This document shows positions 63,880 through 64,000 of a stretch of 64,000 bases of DNA, one piece after another (position 1 is the first letter of the stretch; every line of letters begins with the position of its first letter). Position numbers and translations under genes: made by a program. A model generated the notes under the pieces. The model was not told where the DNA came from, ran no database searches, and saw only the letters and a program-made list of their open reading frames with translations. The DNA lies in the NCBI GenBank assembly GCA_023252195.1, contig JAHEXI010000011.1, forward strand, positions 49,382 to 113,381, given 5' to 3'. Origin of the DNA: Pseudonocardiales bacterium. Its GTDB lineage: Bacteria; Actinomycetota; Actinomycetes; Mycobacteriales; Pseudonocardiaceae.

Positions 63880-63885
63880 GTGAGT
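63037..63885 (-). pseudogene. ISL3 transposase, 5'-truncated and internally deleted
   Basis: The frame from about 63885 to 63037 matches copy 1 from [15 protein letters not shown] through LKADGKGIKTIM and RRPEDLDADEQLQLKQVLAS. Near 63170-63180 one base is lost relative to copy 1, so DADDRPTCTASSPGYGV replaces the expected DLPHLHRF... reading, and the frame is restored by the deletion before FKMIKRQMYGRANFD. The zinc ribbon, helix-turn-helix and first catalytic Asp are missing. Not functional. Confidence 0.85.
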
Positions 63886-64000
63886 CTCGTCAAGTGATCT
63901 GGCCCCACCGGTCGTCACGAATGTTGGCCCCAGTTGTTGTCAGTGGCCAAGTTGTGGCTTCCGGCTGGCGGCCAGTTGAGAGTCCGCGCTCCTGTGGTTT
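63880..64000. other. Possible end of another insertion sequence at the window edge
   Basis: From about 63885 the sequence contains two GGCCCCA boxes about 25 nt apart (GATCTGGCCCCACCGGTCG and TGTTGGCCCCAGTTG), with a third partial TGGCCAAG. Multiple short repeats at an end are a feature of IS21-like elements. It truncates ISL3 copy 2. The element itself lies outside the window. Confidence 0.35.

Noticed and set aside
59003..64000. Search for a second copy of the tRNA-Gly 3' end (attR) to the right of the integrase
   Set aside because: No stretch resembling the T-arm and acceptor end was found by eye, so the element's right boundary is left open.

Overview
The window is chromosomal DNA of a high-GC actinobacterium. 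Gene content and order point to the Mycobacteriales/Pseudonocardiales group, and Pseudonocardiales is my best guess. From memory of Mycobacterium tuberculosis, the backbone is collinear with Rv2391-Rv2462c: sulfite reductase, cysH and chelatase, then lepA, rpsT, holA, comEC, comEA, degV, gpgP-like phosphatase, rsfS, nadD, proA, proB, obg, rpmA, rplU, rne, ndk, DUF4233, folC, clpX, clpP2, clpP1 and tig. Many genes start with GTG and many neighbours overlap by 4 nt (ATGA/GTGA). No plasmid or phage backbone is visible.

Region by region: 1-4945 is an assimilatory sulfate reduction operon (sulfite reductase C-terminus, small zinc ribbon, cysH, cysC, cysD, cysN, chelatase). 4991-8425 is accessory: crotonase, an RNase/barstar toxin-immunity operon, an oxidoreductase and a Uma2 protein. 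8508-21852 is backbone: translation (lepA, rpsT, rsfS), holA, competence genes (comEC frameshifted), and a threonine synthase under a SAM riboswitch. A phosphotransferase and an unusual adenosine-deaminase-like gene sit between comEA and degV.

21853-32285 is a roughly 10.4-kb accessory block that separates rsfS from nadD. It encodes an acetate-type transporter, a proteobacterial-type phosphoribulokinase, a class I fructose-1,6-bisphosphatase, a GH65 disaccharide phosphorylase, a beta-phosphoglucomutase-like HAD protein and a membrane metallophosphoesterase. Together they suggest a sugar-phosphate/carbon-fixation module, although no RuBisCO is present here. 32286-54214 returns to backbone (nadD to tig), interrupted by a beta-helix repeat membrane protein, a secreted subtilase, a vapBC pair and two copies of an interspersed palindromic repeat. 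valS is missing from its usual place between clpX and folC.

54215-64000 is an insertion hot spot around tRNA-Pro(TGG) and tRNA-Gly(TCC). It contains a 4.16-kb segment with matching IS481-like inverted ends and near-identical 16-bp flanks derived from the tRNA-Pro 3' end, an ISL3 element with two nonsense codons, gene remnants (creatininase, a membrane protein), a LEA-like 11-residue-repeat protein, a decayed pSAM2-type integrative element (int, xis, truncated rep) beside tRNA-Gly, a DUF3574 lipoprotein, and a second, truncated ISL3 copy at the window end.
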